64,000 nt of DNA from Bacteroidales bacterium (GCA_017519185.1 JAFWSX010000023.1:124001-188000); one strand, 5' to 3'. Positions 15,049 through 23,922 are shown, counted from the stretch's first letter. Numbers and translations: made by a program. Notes: a model not told the origin generated them from the sequence alone.

Positions 15049-16740
15049 TCAGTTCAGCATAAGTGTCATAGTCGCATCCAGCTCGTGGAAGATCATTTCT
15101 GCGAGGGATGCGATTGTGATTTTATGCGCTGATTCGTCGGGTTCCTCAGACTGAAGGACCTTGCCTGCGGAGATTGTGAAGTAGGCGTTGTTGGCAGGGA
15201 TGACATCGTCGTCTGTGACGCGGAGTTTCATTTCGGCTTCGGGATGCAGGCTTGCATAAAGCTGCAGGGCCTGGAACGCATCGATAACGCGAAGCATTCC
15301 CGTCACAGGGGCAGGCGTCTGTCCGCCGCTTCGACGAAATTCTTCCTGCGCGACTGCAAACCATTCTCTTCCGGCCAGCAATGAGCAGCGCTGCTTCCGC
15401 AGAAATGCCGCCAACTCTTCCCAGCTCATCTCAGAAGCTTCTGCCGGAGGATTTACGCACTCAATGCAGCTGGCATAGCCAAGCCTGCCGTACCAATCCC
15501 GCAGCCACGGCTCGGCCGGAATCAGCACGGCGAAAGCCACCTTGCGGTTATAGAGATTGTAATGTGCCTGGTGCATAAGCTCCGCACCTATGTTCTGCCC
15601 GCGGTATTCATCTTTCACCGCCACTCCGCTTATGTATGCAGCAGACAGTTCCTGCCCTGAACATAGCAGCGTGAAAGGTATAGTCTGCAAAGCTGCAATG
15701 ACACTGCCTCTATTGCGGATGCAGACATTGTCTTCGCTGCGGTATATCCTCGAGAAGTAAGTCTCGACATATTCGTCGGGGTCGTGGAAGGTATCCCTCC
15801 AGAGTTGCGCGCATTCAAGCCTGATAGTCTCGCTGTCTACGCTCTGCCTGAGGTGAGACTTCTCTCTCACCAGCAGTTTCTCCTGCAGGATGTCGGGGCG
15901 GTAACTGAGTTTTGCCTTGCGGAGTCCCGCCTCTCCCATATCCTCCTCGCGGTTGATGTATTTGAACTGATCCGGAAGATGTCTCACGAACTCACGGTTG
16001 ATGATGGTGTATGCTCCCTCATAAGCCACATTAGCCTTCTCCACACACACATCGAAAGTGTCGTGGTTGATCGGACAGCCGTAAGTGAAGGCCACCAGTT
16101 CGCCGTCCACCCATATGGTACCGCCTGACATACCAAGCTGGTCCCAGCGGTGGAACACACGGGTCATAGCCCTCAGTTCCATATTCTGGCTGTCGGCCTG
16201 CTCGTCATCGTCCTGCCCGGCCTTCCATTGACGTTCAAGCCGCAGGCAGTCGGAAATCATTTCCTTCGTCAGCGGCTTGTACTCATACTGAGGATACAGG
16301 CTCAGGAACTTGTTGATATGGTTGCGCTTGCTCTGCAGTTTCTTGCCGCTGAGATTCTCCAGCTTCTCCCGGAAATAGACATAGTCTGAGTAGTCGCGGT
16401 TCTGGTCGACATCGAACACACCGGGCATCGCCGCCTCGAGCGCTTCCGCCATCTGCTCGGTGACGCCGCTCATAAGGAACGGCTGTCCCAGCGAGGCGGA
16501 ATCTTCCATCAGAGCCTTTATTACATCTATGTCGATGACCGGGACGATATATGCCAGGTCACCGAAGAAATGCAGACGGAACACCAGCTGCCCTTCGACT
16601 TCTGCAATCTGGGTGTTGAACAGGAACTGCCAGCCGATGAGGTTGGCCACGGACAGGTCGCATCCGCGTCTGTCGCCGTTCCAGGCATAGCGGCGGATCC
16701 GGTCTATATCATCTGCTGTAAGTGGTCGGAAATGAATCAT
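15049..16740 (-). CDS. DUF2156 plus Eis-like GNAT fusion protein
   Basis: A two-enzyme-like fusion of 563 residues. Residues about 1-290 match the DUF2156/phosphatidylglycerol lysyltransferase C-terminal fold (tandem GNAT-like), with LSGKKLQSKRNHINKF near 129-144 and REEDMGEAGLRKAKLSYRP near 263-281. Residues about 300-440 are a GNAT acetyltransferase with the acetyl-CoA loop VKDEYRGQNIGAELM. Residues about 475-563 resemble the SCP2-like C-terminal domain of Eis-type acetyltransferases. No membrane segments, so cytosolic. The ATG at 16740 is preferred over a TTG at 16761. Substrates are unknown; aminoacyl or acetyl transfer to small molecules or peptides is plausible. It may share a divergent promoter region with the FucI-like gene. 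Confidence 0.8.
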   Translation of the reverse strand: MIHFRPLTADDIDRIRRYAWNGDRRGCDLSVANLIGWQFLFNTQIAEVEGQLVFRLHFFGDLAYIVPVIDIDVIKALMEDSASLGQPFLMSGVTEQMAEALEAAMPGVFDVDQNRDYSDYVYFREKLENLSGKKLQSKRNHINKFLSLYPQYEYKPLTKEMISDCLRLERQWKAGQDDDEQADSQNMELRAMTRVFHRWDQLGMSGGTIWVDGELVAFTYGCPINHDTFDVCVEKANVAYEGAYTIINREFVRHLPDQFKYINREEDMGEAGLRKAKLSYRPDILQEKLLVREKSHLRQSVDSETIRLECAQLWRDTFHDPDEYVETYFSRIYRSEDNVCIRNRGSVIAALQTIPFTLLCSGQELSAAYISGVAVKDEYRGQNIGAELMHQAHYNLYNRKVAFAVLIPAEPWLRDWYGRLGYASCIECVNPPAEASEMSWEELAAFLRKQRCSLLAGREWFAVAQEEFRRSGGQTPAPVTGMLRVIDAFQALQLYASLHPEAEMKLRVTDDDVIPANNAYFTISAGKVLQSEEPDESAHKITIASLAEMIFHELDATMTLMLN

Positions 16741-16761
16741 AGAGTCACTTGACCCGGCCAA

Positions 16762-16793
16762 TTTAGAAATAAATATCGAATTCTTTATATTTA
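16762..16793 (+). promoter_or_regulatory. Candidate promoter of the FucI-like gene
   Basis: TTTA (16762-16765), then 20 bp, then TATATTTA (16786-16793). Each element differs by one base from the -33/-7 consensus. The -7 element ends 19 nt before the ATG at 16813. Confidence 0.4.
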
Positions 16794-16812
16794 CTGCAGC
16801 AATCAGACAGCA

Positions 16813-18072
16813 ATGAACGCAACGCTATACACTCTCACATCCAGCCTTCACACCGAAATGGCCGATGACGTCCGCAGGGAACCTTTCATCAAAAACATTG
16901 AGGCTGCTCTCGGAGCTGACTTCGAAATTGCCGGGGCAGATTTCTCAAAATACGGCACAAGGCCCTGTGAACTGATATATGTCCGCACGGGTGGCACTGA
17001 GGGGGCGTTCAAGGCAGTCTTCTGCAAGGATGGCGGCAAGCCCTGCATTCCGGAACCGGTGAGGCTGCTCACCAGCGGCAAAAGCAATTCGCTGGCGGCG
17101 AGCATGGAGATTATGTCCTACCTCAACCTGCACGGCATCAAGGGAGAGATCCTGCACGGCAGTCCGGCATACATTGCCGCAAGAATCAGGAGTTCCAAGG
17201 ACGACACCGTACCTGCAGATTCGGGGCTCGTCCTAAATGTGCACCCCGACAAGATCCTTCAAGGACAGCGGCTGGGTGTAGCAGGCCGTCCGTCGGACTG
17301 GTTGATTTCAAGTGACGTGGATTATGCCGCAGCACACGATGTGCTCGGAGTGGAGCTGGTTGACATCGGTATGGAAGAACTGCTGGATGAAATTGCAGCG
17401 CACAGCCACCCTGCCGTGGAAGTTCCGCCTCTGAACGCCCCGAAGTTCGGCAACCCGATTCCGGCCGGTGACCTTGATGTTGCACTTGACATTTACGGCG
17501 CGCTGCTGCGCATCATAGCCCGTCACCGCCTCGACGGACTGACCATCCGCTGCTTCGACCTACTCGGCACTGTACACAACACCGGCTGTATGGCGCTTGC
17601 GCTGCTGAATTCCCAAGGTTACAATGCGACCTGCGAAGGCGACGTTCCCGCGATGCTCTCGATGGCAGTGGCACGCAAGTTCTGCAACCAGAGCGGCTTC
17701 CAGGCGAACCTGTCTTCCATAGATGGCGACAGGCTGCTCTTCGCGCATTGCACCGTTCCTCTGTCGATGGTCCGGCGCTGGGTCTATGACACGCACTTTG
17801 AATCGGGCTTCGGAGTGGCCGTTCACGGTGAACTGCCCTGCGGCCCGGCCACCATCTTCAAGCTGGCACCCGACTTCAATACAGCCTTCATAGCAGAAGC
17901 AGAGTTGATGCAGAACTGCTACGAAGGAATGCTCTGCCGCACCCAGGTCATCCTGAAAGCAGAAGGTCTCGCCCCCTACTTTCTTCGCACTCCCATCGGC
18001 AACCATCACGTCATACTCACCGGCAGCTATGCCTCGCAGCTGAGAGACGCATTGGGATTCGCTCAAAAATGA
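16813..18072 (+). CDS. L-fucose/L-arabinose isomerase-like protein
   Basis: A 419-residue protein resembling the FucI/AraA superfamily of metal-dependent aldose-ketose isomerases. The N-terminal half has IYVRTGGTEGAF (about 55-66) and the segment LGVAGRPSDWLISSDVDYA (about 155-173). The C-terminal half has the diagnostic TGCMALALLNSQGYNATCEGD (20-residue window about 257-276), with the glutamate that binds metal in related enzymes. It is shorter than true L-fucose isomerase (about 590) and L-arabinose isomerase (about 500), so it belongs to the short fucose-isomerase-like group whose substrates are poorly known. The esterase downstream may be cotranscribed (32 bp gap). Confidence 0.75.
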   Translation: MNATLYTLTSSLHTEMADDVRREPFIKNIEAALGADFEIAGADFSKYGTRPCELIYVRTGGTEGAFKAVFCKDGGKPCIPEPVRLLTSGKSNSLAASMEIMSYLNLHGIKGEILHGSPAYIAARIRSSKDDTVPADSGLVLNVHPDKILQGQRLGVAGRPSDWLISSDVDYAAAHDVLGVELVDIGMEELLDEIAAHSHPAVEVPPLNAPKFGNPIPAGDLDVALDIYGALLRIIARHRLDGLTIRCFDLLGTVHNTGCMALALLNSQGYNATCEGDVPAMLSMAVARKFCNQSGFQANLSSIDGDRLLFAHCTVPLSMVRRWVYDTHFESGFGVAVHGELPCGPATIFKLAPDFNTAFIAEAELMQNCYEGMLCRTQVILKAEGLAPYFLRTPIGNHHVILTGSYASQLRDALGFAQK

Positions 18073-18104
18073 TTACTTTTGGGGATAAGGATTTTAACGC
18101 AACT

Positions 18105-19631
18105 ATGAAACGGTTTTTTATCATAATGGCGGCTGCGCTGTGCCTGTGCGCTTGCTCCAGACAGGTGCCCGGTCAGGTAAAGGTAACCGGCGGCACCATC
18201 CAGGGTGTCGTCCTGGACGATATGACAATATATAAGGGTATCCCGTTCGCCGCACCGCCTGTGGGTGAGCTGCGCTGGAAAGCCCCCCAGCCCGTAGTGG
18301 CCTGGGACGGAGTGCTTGAGTGCAAGGATTTCGGTCCCGACCCTATGCAGGGAAACGGTGACAACTGCAGCGAAGACTGCCTTTACCTGAATGTATGGAC
18401 GCCTGCAAAGAGCCCCAAGGATAAGCTTCCCGTGATGGTATGGATCTACGGCGGCGGTTTCGCAGGCGGAGCCACTTCGCTCTATGACGGTGCTGACCTT
18501 GCGCGCAAGGGCGTCATCCTGGTGAGCGTAGCTTACCGCGTAGGCAAGCTCGGTTTCCTGTCGCTGCCAGAGCTCAGTGCCGAGGATCCTCACGGCGTGA
18601 GCGGCAACTACGGCATCCTCGACCAGATCGCCGGCCTGCAGTGGGTACACGACAACATCGCAAAGTTCGGCGGTGACCCTGAGAAGGTGACCATCTTCGG
18701 TGAGTCTGCCGGCGGCATCTCCGTCAGCATGCTCTGCGCATCTCCCCTTGCAAAGGGTTTGTTCCGCGGCGCCATCTCCCAGAGCGGCGGCTCTTTCGGC
18801 CCCACCAACCCCCAGTCCTATCCCGGCGAGAATATGCAAACCCTCGCAGTAGCACAGCAGGAGAATGTCTCTTGGGCCAAGGCTGCATTCGGCGACAATT
18901 ATACTCTCGAGCAACTGCGTGCCGCTGATGCAAAGGCTGTAATGGGCGGTTTCGGAGGCTCAGGCGGATGGCCTGTGACCGATGGCTATGTAATTCCCGA
19001 CGACCAGTTCAAACTATATGAAGCCGGCAGATACAACGACGTCGACGTGCTCATCGGATATAACTCCGACGAGGGCATGAGCTTCGGCTTCGCATTCGGC
19101 GGCGGAACTCACGAGGAGTCTGTCCGCGCACGCTACGAAGACTATGCGGACGCACTTCTGGCCGCATATCCCGTGGAACCAGACGGCAAGGTGGGCAAGA
19201 CCGCCCGCGACCTTACCCGCGACGCTGCCTTCGGATGGCAGACCTGGAGCTGGGCCCGCCTGCAGGAACGCACCGGCAAGGGCCGCGTATGGCTCTACTA
19301 CTTCGACCAGCATCCCGACTATCCCGCAGATTCACCTCGCTATGGCCAGGGTTCTCCCCACGGACAGGATGTTGCTTACGTATTCGGCAATCCCCAGGAA
19401 ACCCTGCCCACCGACAAGGCCCTTTCTGGCTGGATGATGGACTACTGGACCAACTTCGCAAAGACGGGCGACCCCAACGGCGAAGGCCTTCCGGTCTGGC
19501 CGCGCTTCCGCAACGACGACCCGAAGACGATGGTGCTCACCGGCAGCGGTTGCCACGAAGCTCCCGTTCCTTCGGAAGCCGCAATGAAAGTGCTGGACGA
19601 ATATTTCGCCTGGAGACGCAGTCAGGAATAG
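18105..19631 (+). CDS. Carboxylesterase type B lipoprotein
   Basis: Alpha/beta-hydrolase esterase, 508 residues, exported as a lipoprotein (LCAC, Cys17). The start at 18105 (MKRFFIIMAAALCLCAC) gives a proper signal peptide; an ATG 36 bases upstream would add twelve hydrophilic residues in front of it. The nucleophile elbow GESAGG has Ser201, the acid lies in YNSDEGMSF and the histidine in SPHGQD. The oxyanion segment WIYGGGFAGGA is near residue 114. Bacteroidetes relatives include acetyl- and feruloyl-esterases acting on plant xylan or pectin, but the natural ester is not readable from sequence. The FucI-like gene sits just upstream. Confidence 0.92.
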   Translation: MKRFFIIMAAALCLCACSRQVPGQVKVTGGTIQGVVLDDMTIYKGIPFAAPPVGELRWKAPQPVVAWDGVLECKDFGPDPMQGNGDNCSEDCLYLNVWTPAKSPKDKLPVMVWIYGGGFAGGATSLYDGADLARKGVILVSVAYRVGKLGFLSLPELSAEDPHGVSGNYGILDQIAGLQWVHDNIAKFGGDPEKVTIFGESAGGISVSMLCASPLAKGLFRGAISQSGGSFGPTNPQSYPGENMQTLAVAQQENVSWAKAAFGDNYTLEQLRAADAKAVMGGFGGSGGWPVTDGYVIPDDQFKLYEAGRYNDVDVLIGYNSDEGMSFGFAFGGGTHEESVRARYEDYADALLAAYPVEPDGKVGKTARDLTRDAAFGWQTWSWARLQERTGKGRVWLYYFDQHPDYPADSPRYGQGSPHGQDVAYVFGNPQETLPTDKALSGWMMDYWTNFAKTGDPNGEGLPVWPRFRNDDPKTMVLTGSGCHEAPVPSEAAMKVLDEYFAWRRSQE

Positions 19632-19654
19632 GCAGCGTCTTCGCGCCGAATTGC

Positions 19655-19662
19655 TATCTTTG
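19655..19662 (+). promoter_or_regulatory. -7 element of recF
   Basis: TATCTTTG, a full match to TAnnTTTG, ends 5 nt before the recF ATG at 19668. No TTTG sits at the -33 distance. The spacing predicts a leaderless or almost leaderless recF mRNA. Confidence 0.5.
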
Positions 19663-19667
19663 CAAAT

Positions 19668-20762
19668 ATGTACCTCAAGCGGATCAGCCTCACCAATTTC
19701 AAGAATATCCCGGAAGCTCAGATCGAGTTTTCGAGCGGGCTGAACTGCATCAACGGAAACAACGGACAGGGCAAGACCAACCTGCTTGACGCCATCTACT
19801 ACCTGTCGATGACAAAGAGCTATTTCGACGTCCTGGACCGTTTCACATTCAGGCACGGAGAGCAGACCGCATCGGTGCAAGGCACCTACCTGAACGATGA
19901 CGGCACGGAAGAGACCATCACAGTGCTGCTAAGCAAGCAGGCGCCCAAACAGGTGCGCAGAGGGAAGAAGCAATACTCGAGGTTCTCCGACCACATCGGC
20001 CTGATTCCCATCGTGATGTCGTCTCCCACCGACACCGCGCTCGTGAACGACGCAAGCGGGGAACGCCGCCGCTTCGTCAATATGTTCCTGTCCCAGACCG
20101 ACAAGGAATATCTTCGCAACCTGCAGGACTACAACCAGCTGCTTATGCAGCGCAACAAGCTTCTCAAGCAGGAAGCCGTACCCGCAGACCTGCTTGACGT
20201 TTTCTCGGCCAGACTGTCCGAATATGCCGACTACATCTTCCGCAGAAGGTCCGAGCTCTGCGAAAGGCTTACCCCGCTGGTGGACAAATATCATCATCTG
20301 CTTTCCGGAGACAAGGAAAAGGTATCTATACAGTACGTTTCAGACCTTCAGAACGGCCCTCTGGAGGATATTCTGCGCAAGGAAGCCGAAAGGGAAAGAA
20401 TTTTGAAATATACGACTGCAGGCGTTCATCACGACGACATCCTGCTCCAGCTCGACGGCTATCCGCTGCGCAAGTGCGGCTCACAGGGCCAGCAGAAAAG
20501 TTTCCTGATTGCCCTGAAGCTGGCGCAGTTCTCGATTATGAGGGAAAGCTACCCCTTCCCTCCCATCCTGCTGCTGGACGACGTTTTTGATAAACTTGAT
20601 TCAGAAAGGGTATCAAATTTGCTGTCCATCGTCTCCGGCGAAGATTTCGGACAGATATTCATCACTGACAGCAACAAGGTGCGGCTCGGGCAGATTGTCA
20701 ACACCCTTGGCGCCGAATGCACGATGTTCGATGTCGAAGACGGACGATACACCATAATGTAA
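19668..20762 (+). CDS. recF: DNA replication/repair protein RecF
   Basis: Structural-maintenance-type ATPase that helps load RecA at gaps and stalled forks. At 364 residues it is full length. The start MYLKRISLTNFKNI is typical, with Walker A GNNGQGKTN at about residues 30-38. The ABC-type signature lies in CGSQGQQKSFLIALKLAQ (about 268-285), and Walker B is PILLLDDVFDKLD (about 299-311). It begins a three-gene operon with a DciA-like gene (4 bp) and pdxB (1 bp). The recF-DUF721 pairing is common in Bacteroidetes. A -7-like element lies directly before the start codon. Confidence 0.96.
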   Translation: MYLKRISLTNFKNIPEAQIEFSSGLNCINGNNGQGKTNLLDAIYYLSMTKSYFDVLDRFTFRHGEQTASVQGTYLNDDGTEETITVLLSKQAPKQVRRGKKQYSRFSDHIGLIPIVMSSPTDTALVNDASGERRRFVNMFLSQTDKEYLRNLQDYNQLLMQRNKLLKQEAVPADLLDVFSARLSEYADYIFRRRSELCERLTPLVDKYHHLLSGDKEKVSIQYVSDLQNGPLEDILRKEAERERILKYTTAGVHHDDILLQLDGYPLRKCGSQGQQKSFLIALKLAQFSIMRESYPFPPILLLDDVFDKLDSERVSNLLSIVSGEDFGQIFITDSNKVRLGQIVNTLGAECTMFDVEDGRYTIM

Positions 20763-20766
20763 TAAG

Positions 20767-21060
20767 ATGAGAAAGCAGCAATCAGTCCTCATAGGTGACA
20801 TCCTCGGCGAATACATCCCTCGCGACAGCGCGCTGGGCAAAGGTCTGCTGACTGCAAAGGTCCGGCAGGCCTACAACCAGGCCGTCGGCAGCTCTGCGGC
20901 CGCAGCCACTATGGGCGTCACTTTCAAGGACGGCACTTTGCGGTGCCGCATCTCATCGTCAGTCTACAGGATGCACCTGACATCGGTCAAAGATGAAATC
21001 CTGCAATCCATTAACGGAATCTTAGGCAAAGAAGAAGTAAAATCATTAATATTCACATAA
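20767..21060 (+). CDS. DUF721/DciA-like protein
   Basis: Small cytosolic protein of 97 residues in the DUF721 family, which contains the DnaB helicase loader DciA. The core fold of DciA-like proteins is visible: KGLLTAKVRQAYNQAVG near residues 24-40, then a strand pair around FKDGTLRCRISSSVYRMHL (about 55-73) and the amphipathic helix VKDEILQSINGILG. It lacks the long C-terminal extension of proteobacterial DciA. Its place right after recF supports a replication role. Helicase loading is inferred from the family. Confidence 0.85.
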   Translation: MRKQQSVLIGDILGEYIPRDSALGKGLLTAKVRQAYNQAVGSSAAAATMGVTFKDGTLRCRISSSVYRMHLTSVKDEILQSINGILGKEEVKSLIFT

Positions 21061-21061
21061 T

Positions 21062-22021
21062 ATGAAAGCCATCATCGACAAAGCAATCCCCTACATTCAG
21101 GGCGTCCTGGAGCCATTTTTCGACGTTGAATACTTGCCTGGCAAAGACATAGACCGCGCAAAGGCGGCAGATGCGGACGTGCTGCTGATACGCACGCGCA
21201 CTCATTGCAACGAAGCGCTGCTGGACGGTTCGAAAGTAAAACTTGTAGCGACTGCAACTATCGGATGCGACCACATCGATATGCCGTGGTGCGAAAAAGC
21301 AGGCATCAAGGTGGTGAACGCACCGGGATGCAACAGTTCCGCTGTTATGGAGTATTTCTTCACTGCCATATACAAGCTGGCTGAGATGAAGGGTATAGAC
21401 CTTCTAGGACAGACCATCGGTGTCGTCGGAGTAGGACACGTGGGAAGCAAGGTGGCCAATATGGCCGAAGAACTCGGATTCAGGGTGCTGCGCAACGACC
21501 CGCCGAGGATGGCCAGAGAAGGACACAAAGGCTTCGTGGACCTCGACACACTTCTGAAGCATTCCGACATAGTCACCATCCATATACCTCTTGAGAACAA
21601 CCTTGACTTCGCAGGTGACCATTTCTTCGACAGTATGAAGGATGATGCCATTTTCGTCAACGCATCAAGAGGTGAGGTCATCGTGGAGGAAGCTTTCCTG
21701 AGAAACCGTCCCCGTTTCGCTGGCGTTATAATGGACGTTTGGAGGCACGAGCCCGACATTACCCCCGCAATGCTTGAAGCAGCTGACATCGCCACACCCC
21801 ACATCGCAGGTTATTCGATGCAGGGCAAGATCAACGGCACCACAGCCGTAGTCCGAGCCACGGGAGAATTCTTCGACATACCGGAACTCAAGGCCTTCAG
21901 CCTGCCTTCAGCAGAAAAGCCGTTCTCGCTTACGAGATACGACATAATGGCCGACGACGCAGCACTGCGGTCGAACCCCGGGAACTTCGAAGCGCTCAGA
22001 AGCAACTACAATTACAGATAG
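21062..22021 (+). CDS. pdxB: 4-phosphoerythronate dehydrogenase
   Basis: Second step of the DXP-independent pyridoxal phosphate pathway: oxidises 4-phospho-D-erythronate. The opening IIDKAIPYIQGVLEPFFDVE matches PdxB. TATIGCDHID (about 63-72), the NAD motif GVVGVGHVGSKVA (about 120-132) and the catalytic histidine in DIATPHIAGYSMQGK (about 242-256) are present. At 319 residues it is shorter than the roughly 380 of E. coli. The C-terminal dimerisation part is reduced to the YDIMADDAALRSNPGNFEAL segment. The gene overlaps the 3' end of the convergent HAD gene by 10 bp. Confidence 0.92.
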   Translation: MKAIIDKAIPYIQGVLEPFFDVEYLPGKDIDRAKAADADVLLIRTRTHCNEALLDGSKVKLVATATIGCDHIDMPWCEKAGIKVVNAPGCNSSAVMEYFFTAIYKLAEMKGIDLLGQTIGVVGVGHVGSKVANMAEELGFRVLRNDPPRMAREGHKGFVDLDTLLKHSDIVTIHIPLENNLDFAGDHFFDSMKDDAIFVNASRGEVIVEEAFLRNRPRFAGVIMDVWRHEPDITPAMLEAADIATPHIAGYSMQGKINGTTAVVRATGEFFDIPELKAFSLPSAEKPFSLTRYDIMADDAALRSNPGNFEALRSNYNYR

Positions 22022-22611
22022 GAAACAAGTTCGTGGCGAAGGGCGTCAGCCGATTCGAAAAGAATTGTCTTGAAACCGAGTTTTGACGCGACGGCTATAT
22101 TGTCCGGATTGTCGTCCACGAACAGACATTCTTCTGCCTTGAGACCATAGCGGTCAAGCAGGATCTGGTATATCCTCTCATCCGGCTTGGCCACTTTCTC
22201 TTCTCCGGAGATTACCATTCCGTCAAGGAGGTTGAACACCGGGTAGGACGACTGCACGTATGTGCGGAACTTCTTGTCGTTCCAGTTGCTCAGTCCGTAC
22301 ACTGCATGGCCCGTTTCTTTCAGCTCGCTGACAAGAGCATACATTCCGGGTATGGCATCGCGCATCATACGCCACCAGCCCGTGTCATACAGTTCTATTT
22401 CAGCTGCCCACTGGGGATATTTGCGCTGGAGCAATACGACTTCCCTGCGGAAAGAAGCGCCGGCATCCATCCTTGCGTTCCACTCATAAGTGCAGATATT
22501 GCTCAGGAACCAGTCGGCCTTGCGCTTGCTTCCGAACACATCATCATAGAGATAATGGGGATTCCAGTCAACAAGGACACCGCCAAAATCCAGGACTATA
22601 TTTTTAATCAT
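22012..22611 (-). CDS. HAD-superfamily phosphatase, subfamily IA
   Basis: A 199-residue haloacid-dehalogenase-like hydrolase, probably a small-molecule phosphatase. Motif I, DFGGVLVDW (residues 8-16), has Val where many phosphatases have a second Asp at +2 (DxD), as in the haloacid dehalogenase/YihX-type group. Motif II is GLSNW (about 111-115), the motif III lysine lies in EEKVAKPDERIY, and motif IV is FVDDNPDNI. Relatives such as YihX act on alpha-glucose 1-phosphate. The substrate here is not determinable. A TAATTTTG element lies upstream, back to back with the V-ATPase promoter. Confidence 0.88.
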   Translation of the reverse strand: MIKNIVLDFGGVLVDWNPHYLYDDVFGSKRKADWFLSNICTYEWNARMDAGASFRREVVLLQRKYPQWAAEIELYDTGWWRMMRDAIPGMYALVSELKETGHAVYGLSNWNDKKFRTYVQSSYPVFNLLDGMVISGEEKVAKPDERIYQILLDRYGLKAEECLFVDDNPDNIAVASKLGFKTILFESADALRHELVSYL

Positions 22612-22657
22612 TTTTCACCATATCTCGAGGCATTGTCATATGCCCCAAAAATCGCCG

Positions 22658-22690
22658 CAAAATTATCTTAAATCAATTGATATCTGCAAT
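22658..22690 (-). promoter_or_regulatory. Promoter of the HAD gene
   Basis: The minus strand carries TAATTTTG (22658-22665), a full -7 match, and ATTG (22687-22690) 21 bp further upstream. The -7 element ends 46 nt before the ATG at 22611. It interlocks with the V-ATPase promoter on the other strand. Confidence 0.5.
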
Positions 22691-22707
22691 TTTTTTATTT
22701 AGATTTG
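22676..22707 (+). promoter_or_regulatory. Promoter of the V-ATPase operon
   Basis: ATTG (22676-22679), 20 bp spacing, then TAGATTTG (22700-22707), a full -7 match. The -7 ends 27 nt before the ATG at 22735. A TTG at 22705 could extend the atpE frame, but it lies inside the -7 element and would be upstream of the transcript, which decides for 22735. Confidence 0.65.
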
Positions 22708-22734
22708 CAAGGTATCATCCAAAATTTCGATAAA

Positions 22735-23349
22735 ATGCAGAATAAGTTGCAAGAATTGACCGATAAACTTTATAACGAAGGTTTGTCAAAGGGTAAGCAG
22801 GAGGCCGAGCAGCTTCTGGCTGACGCACAGGCCAAAGCAGCAAAAATACTAGAGGATGCACAGGCCGAGGCCGAGCAGATCGTCGGCAAGGCCCGCAAAG
22901 ATGCTGAAGACCTCAAATCCAAGGTTTCAGCCGACGTCAAGATGGCGTCAAGCCAGTCCATCTCAGCTCTCAAGCAACAGATAGAGAAATCATTAATGGC
23001 GAAAGTGGTAGGAGGTGAAGTCAAGGACGCCCTTAAGGACGCCAACTTCGTCAAACCGCTCATCGAGACAGTCATCAAGTCTTTCAATGCCGCCGACATT
23101 GCGCCTGCCGGCCTCGACGTCATACTTCCCGAAAGTATGAAGGAGAGCCTGGGCAAGTCGCTTCAGGCAGGCCTTGCCAAAGAGCTCAAATCAGGTGTTG
23201 ACGTAAGTTTTGCGAAGAACATCGCCGGTGGCTTCAAGATTGCCCCTAAAGACGGCGGCTACTTTATCAGTTTCGCCGACGGCGACTTCGAGAAGATGTT
23301 CAGCGATTATCTCCGCCCCGCTGCTAAGAAGATTCTGTTCTCAGAATAA
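22735..23349 (+). CDS. atpE: V/A-type ATPase subunit E (peripheral stalk)
   Basis: Peripheral-stalk subunit that ties the catalytic head to the membrane sector. The 204 residues have a long N-terminal coiled coil (about 1-95; GKQEAEQLLADAQAKAAKIL shows the Ala/Glu/Lys heptads) and a globular C-terminal domain. The start at 22735 is chosen because the promoter overlaps the longer frame. First gene of the operon, 6 bp before the DUF2764 gene. No separate subunit G/H gene was found as its stalk partner. Confidence 0.9.
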   Translation: MQNKLQELTDKLYNEGLSKGKQEAEQLLADAQAKAAKILEDAQAEAEQIVGKARKDAEDLKSKVSADVKMASSQSISALKQQIEKSLMAKVVGGEVKDALKDANFVKPLIETVIKSFNAADIAPAGLDVILPESMKESLGKSLQAGLAKELKSGVDVSFAKNIAGGFKIAPKDGGYFISFADGDFEKMFSDYLRPAAKKILFSE

Positions 23350-23355
23350 GCGCCG

Positions 23356-23922
23356 ATGAACAACTATCCCTATATAATTGCCAGCCTGCCGGACTATGTC
23401 CTGGATTTCGAGAAGAAAGACTGCGACTACCGTGCGGTGAGGGATGACATTTATGAGTTGTGCGAGCCTCTGGACCGCAGGATGATAGAGTGGATGGAGT
23501 ACGGTTTCGACGATGCGAACCTCTCCCCCCACTTCTACCGCACCTGCCGCAAATGCAAGAACGACTTCATACGCGAGTATTTCGAGTTCGACCACAAGGT
23601 CCGCACAGAAAAAGTCGCTTTCCTCAAGAAGGAGGAGACTGGCGAATACTTCGACGAAAAGGCAGCCCTGCTCAAGATCTTCGGGAACAAGAACATCCTG
23701 GAGAGGGAACGTGAGCTGGATATGCTGATGTGGAACAAGATCTCGGACCTGGTGGTTTTCGACGTCCTCGACTTCAACATCATCCTCGCCTTCCTGGCCA
23801 AGGCCAACATCATTGCGCGCTGGAACAAGCTCGACCGGGCTTCGGGAGAGAAACTCTTCCGCCAGTTCGTCAATGAAGTAAATGACACTTACAATTCATC
23901 GAAAAACAGAAACAATATATGA
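23356..23922 (+). CDS. DUF2764 protein of the V-ATPase operon
   Basis: A 188-residue soluble protein of the DUF2764 family, found in Bacteroidetes and chlamydial V-ATPase operons between subunits E and A. It opens MNNYPYIIASLPDYVLDFEK and is mostly helical and charged, with a CRKCKND pair of cysteines near residues 63-69. Subunits C and F have no recognisable gene in this operon. The size and helical character make DUF2764 a candidate for the missing subunit C (central-stalk socket) role, but this is inference. Its stop overlaps the atpA start by 4 bp (ATGA), so translation is coupled. Confidence 0.85.
   Translation: MNNYPYIIASLPDYVLDFEKKDCDYRAVRDDIYELCEPLDRRMIEWMEYGFDDANLSPHFYRTCRKCKNDFIREYFEFDHKVRTEKVAFLKKEETGEYFDEKAALLKIFGNKNILERERELDMLMWNKISDLVVFDVLDFNIILAFLAKANIIARWNKLDRASGEKLFRQFVNEVNDTYNSSKNRNNI

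Noticed and set aside
18069-18104. Earlier start for the carboxylesterase
   Set aside because: It would place twelve polar residues ahead of a clear lipoprotein signal peptide.
22705-22734. TTG start extending atpE by ten residues
   Set aside because: It lies inside the -7 promoter element TAGATTTG, upstream of any transcript from that promoter.
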